In this document: positions 62,296-64,000 of the stretch, piece by piece
How positions within the stretch are numbered: the first letter of the stretch is position 1
How the letters are laid out: each line of letters opens with the position of its first letter
Source of the DNA: Rhodanobacter sp. B04
Lineage (GTDB): Bacteria; Pseudomonadota; Gammaproteobacteria; Xanthomonadales; Rhodanobacteraceae
Assembly (NCBI RefSeq): GCF_002001125.1
Contig: NZ_MUNV01000011.1
Location: forward strand, 124,001 to 188,000
DNA: 64,000 nt
Direction: 5' to 3'
The notes under the pieces: generated by a model
What the model was told of the DNA's origin: nothing
The model's input: only the letters and a program-made list of their open reading frames with translations
Database searches by the model: none
Translations under genes and position numbers: made by a program

Positions 62296-64000
62296 ATGAA
62301 GCGCACGTATCTGAGTCTGGCGATTGGTCTGGCGACGACGGGCCTGCTGTTTGCCGCACCGCTGTATGCCCAGCAAAGCAGCGACAGCAGCACCACGGCC
62401 GAGCAGGGCAAGCCGGCCAATGCCAAGCAGCTCGGCCAGGTCACGGTGACCGCGCGCAAACGTGCGGAGACCCTGCAGGACGTGCCGATCGCGGTGAGCG
62501 CGTTCACCGCCGACTCGCTGTACACGCAGAATGTGCAGAACCTCGCCGACCTGCAGGGCAAGGTGCCTTCGCTGCAGATCTATGCGGCACGCGGCTCCAA
62601 CACCACGCTTACCGCCTATATCCGCGGCATCGGCCAGGCCGACCCGACCTGGGGCTTCGATCCGGCGGTCGGCATCTATCTCGACGATGTCTACATGGCC
62701 CGCCCGCAGGGCGCCGTGCTCGACGTGTTCGATGTCAGCCGCATCGAGGTATTGCGCGGCCCGCAGGGCAGCCTGTACGGCAAGAACACCATCGGCGGCG
62801 CGATCAAGTACGTGTCGGCGCCGTTGCCGACCAAGACCGAAGGCTCGGTGGAGGTGACCGGCGGCACCCACGGCGAGAAGGACATCAAGGCCAACGTGGG
62901 CGGCGCCAGTGCCGACGGCGTGTGGCGCGGCCGCGTGGCCTATGCCAGCGAACACAACGACGGTTTCGGCACCGATCTGCTCAGCGGCAGCCGCAACGGC
63001 AACAAGAACACCAACTCCGCGCGCGCCACGCTCGGTTTCTTCCCGTCGAGCACTTTCAATGCCCAATTGTCGGTGGACGGCGTGCGCGACAACTCCAATC
63101 CGCGCGGCGCGAAGATGCTCGTCGCGAACATGTTCGACCCGGCGTATGCGCCGCTTTCCAGCGACTACGACACCCGCAGCGGCATGGCCCAGGTCAACCA
63201 CACCAAACTTTACGGCACTTCGCTCACGATGAACTGGATCGCCAGCCAGGACTGGACGTTGAAGTCGGTGACCGCCGTGCGTGGCTCGTCGACCGACACG
63301 AACATCGACTTCGATACCTTGCCGGAGAAGATCGCGGACGTCAGCGCGATCTACAAGGACCACCAGTTCAGCCAGGAGCTGCAGGCCAACTATGACTCAG
63401 GCAGCACCGTGCATGGCGTCGCCGGCCTGTACTACTTCAATGGTTCCGCCGACGGCGAGATCCACAATATCTTTCTGGGTTCGCCGCCTTACAGCACGCT
63501 GGGCTACTCGCAATACGGCAGCACCGGCGGCAGCATCAGCACGCGCAGCCTGGCAGCCTACGGCGACTTCACCTGGGACATCAGTCCGAGCCTGAGCCTC
63601 GACGTGGGTGCGCGCTTCACGCGCGAGACCAAGAGTGCGGTCATCCAGAACTACGGCTTTGCCAACGAGAGCTTCACCACGCCGATCGCGGTACTGGCCA
63701 ATTTCACCGGTTCGCACACCTCGAACAATGCCTCGCCCAAGGTCTCGCTGGACTGGAGCCTCAACGACAACGTCAAGCTCTACGGCAGCTACAGCACCGG
63801 CTTCCACTCCGGCGGCTACAACATCCGTGCGAACTGCGCAGCCATTCCTTCCTCGTGTCGGCCGATCGAGGACGAGAAGGTGCAGTCGTTCGAGCTGGGC
63901 AGCAAGATGACCTTCCTCGACGACGCGCTGATGATGAACACGGCGCTGTTCCACAACATCTATTCGAACATCCAGCTGTCGGTGTTCACCTCCTACACCT
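62296..64000 (+). CDS. TonB-dependent outer-membrane receptor (partial, runs off the window)
   Basis: The first 568 codons of a TonB-dependent receptor; the C-terminal part lies outside the window. A signal peptide (MKRTYLSLAIGLATTGLLFAAPLYA) is followed by a TonB-box-like QLGQVTVTARKR, the plug domain (about 55-165: DVPIAVSAF, IRGIGQ, VLRGPQGSLYGKNTIGGAI) and the first barrel strands. These include LSLDVGARFTRETKS and YGSYSTGFHSGGYN. The type is the generic iron-complex/oligosaccharide receptor class common in Xanthomonadales. The ligand may be related to the substrate of the divergent GntP permease. No FecA-like signalling extension is present. Confidence 0.93.
   Translation, partial: MKRTYLSLAIGLATTGLLFAAPLYAQQSSDSSTTAEQGKPANAKQLGQVTVTARKRAETLQDVPIAVSAFTADSLYTQNVQNLADLQGKVPSLQIYAARGSNTTLTAYIRGIGQADPTWGFDPAVGIYLDDVYMARPQGAVLDVFDVSRIEVLRGPQGSLYGKNTIGGAIKYVSAPLPTKTEGSVEVTGGTHGEKDIKANVGGASADGVWRGRVAYASEHNDGFGTDLLSGSRNGNKNTNSARATLGFFPSSTFNAQLSVDGVRDNSNPRGAKMLVANMFDPAYAPLSSDYDTRSGMAQVNHTKLYGTSLTMNWIASQDWTLKSVTAVRGSSTDTNIDFDTLPEKIADVSAIYKDHQFSQELQANYDSGSTVHGVAGLYYFNGSADGEIHNIFLGSPPYSTLGYSQYGSTGGSISTRSLAAYGDFTWDISPSLSLDVGARFTRETKSAVIQNYGFANESFTTPIAVLANFTGSHTSNNASPKVSLDWSLNDNVKLYGSYSTGFHSGGYNIRANCAAIPSSCRPIEDEKVQSFELGSKMTFLDDALMMNTALFHNIYSNIQLSVFTSYT

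Overview
The window is a dense, GC-rich chromosomal segment from a gammaproteobacterium of the Xanthomonadales (Lysobacterales). Rhodanobacteraceae (Rhodanobacter, Dyella, Frateuria or a relative) is the best guess. The reasons are the infB-rbfA-truB-rpsO-pnp order, a PilH-type regulator, the CysB/CysJIH/CysG set, a YtrA-type ABC operon with DUF2884-like lipoproteins, GC- and CG-rich codon use, and long antisense shadow reading frames over every core gene. The assignment rests on gene content only. I see no phage, insertion sequence, CRISPR array, tRNA, rRNA or integrative element.

Layout. 1-6.9 kb holds translation and RNA-decay genes (infB, rbfA, truB, rpsO, pnp) with a near-perfect 48-nt palindrome in the rpsO leader. 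7-10.9 kb holds a class III polyhydroxyalkanoate synthase pair (phaE, phaC), a PspC-domain protein, mtnA and a GtrA-like membrane protein. 11-16.3 kb holds gyrA, a peroxiredoxin, an hsp20-dnaJ-like heat-shock pair behind a sigma32-like promoter, and pilH. 16.3-26.2 kb, mostly on the minus strand, holds acuI, a LOG-family gene, the sucA-sucB-lpdA operon with repeat elements on both sides of lpdA, a GNAT protein and a ribosomal-oxygenase-like cupin. 26.2-35.2 kb is the sulfur block: a TauE/SafE permease, cysJIH, a CysB-like regulator, cysG (which makes siroheme for CysI) and cysK. 35.2-38.1 kb holds purB and fumC. 38.1-42.3 kb is a likely six-gene minus-strand operon: small exported protein, GntR/YtrA regulator, ABC ATPase, ABC permease and two related lipoproteins, headed by a strong promoter whose -10 lies inside an inverted-repeat operator. 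42.4-46.6 kb holds an azoreductase with a divergent LysR regulator, a methionine aminotransferase/omega-amidase pair and an ArsC-like protein. 46.6-50 kb holds rluB with a very long disordered tail, scpB and scpA, followed by almost 1 kb without a convincing gene. 51-64 kb holds a PilZ protein, fadD, a lipoprotein, aconitase A with a divergent LysR regulator, typA/bipA, a secreted lipase-like protein, a GntP-type permease and the first part of a TonB-dependent receptor that runs off the window.

Working together. sucA, sucB, lpdA, fumC and acnA are TCA-cycle genes. phaEC, fadD and possibly the GntP permease point to fatty-acid and hydroxyalkanoate metabolism. cysJIH, cysG, cysK and the CysB-like regulator make a complete reductive branch from PAPS to cysteine. 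mtnA, the aminotransferase and the omega-amidase fit methionine salvage, although the middle enzymes are absent here. The content is mainly core genome. The most system-like parts are the YtrA-type ABC/lipoprotein operon and several non-coding elements: the rpsO-leader palindrome, the heptamer repeats around lpdA, and motifs shared by the two cys control regions.
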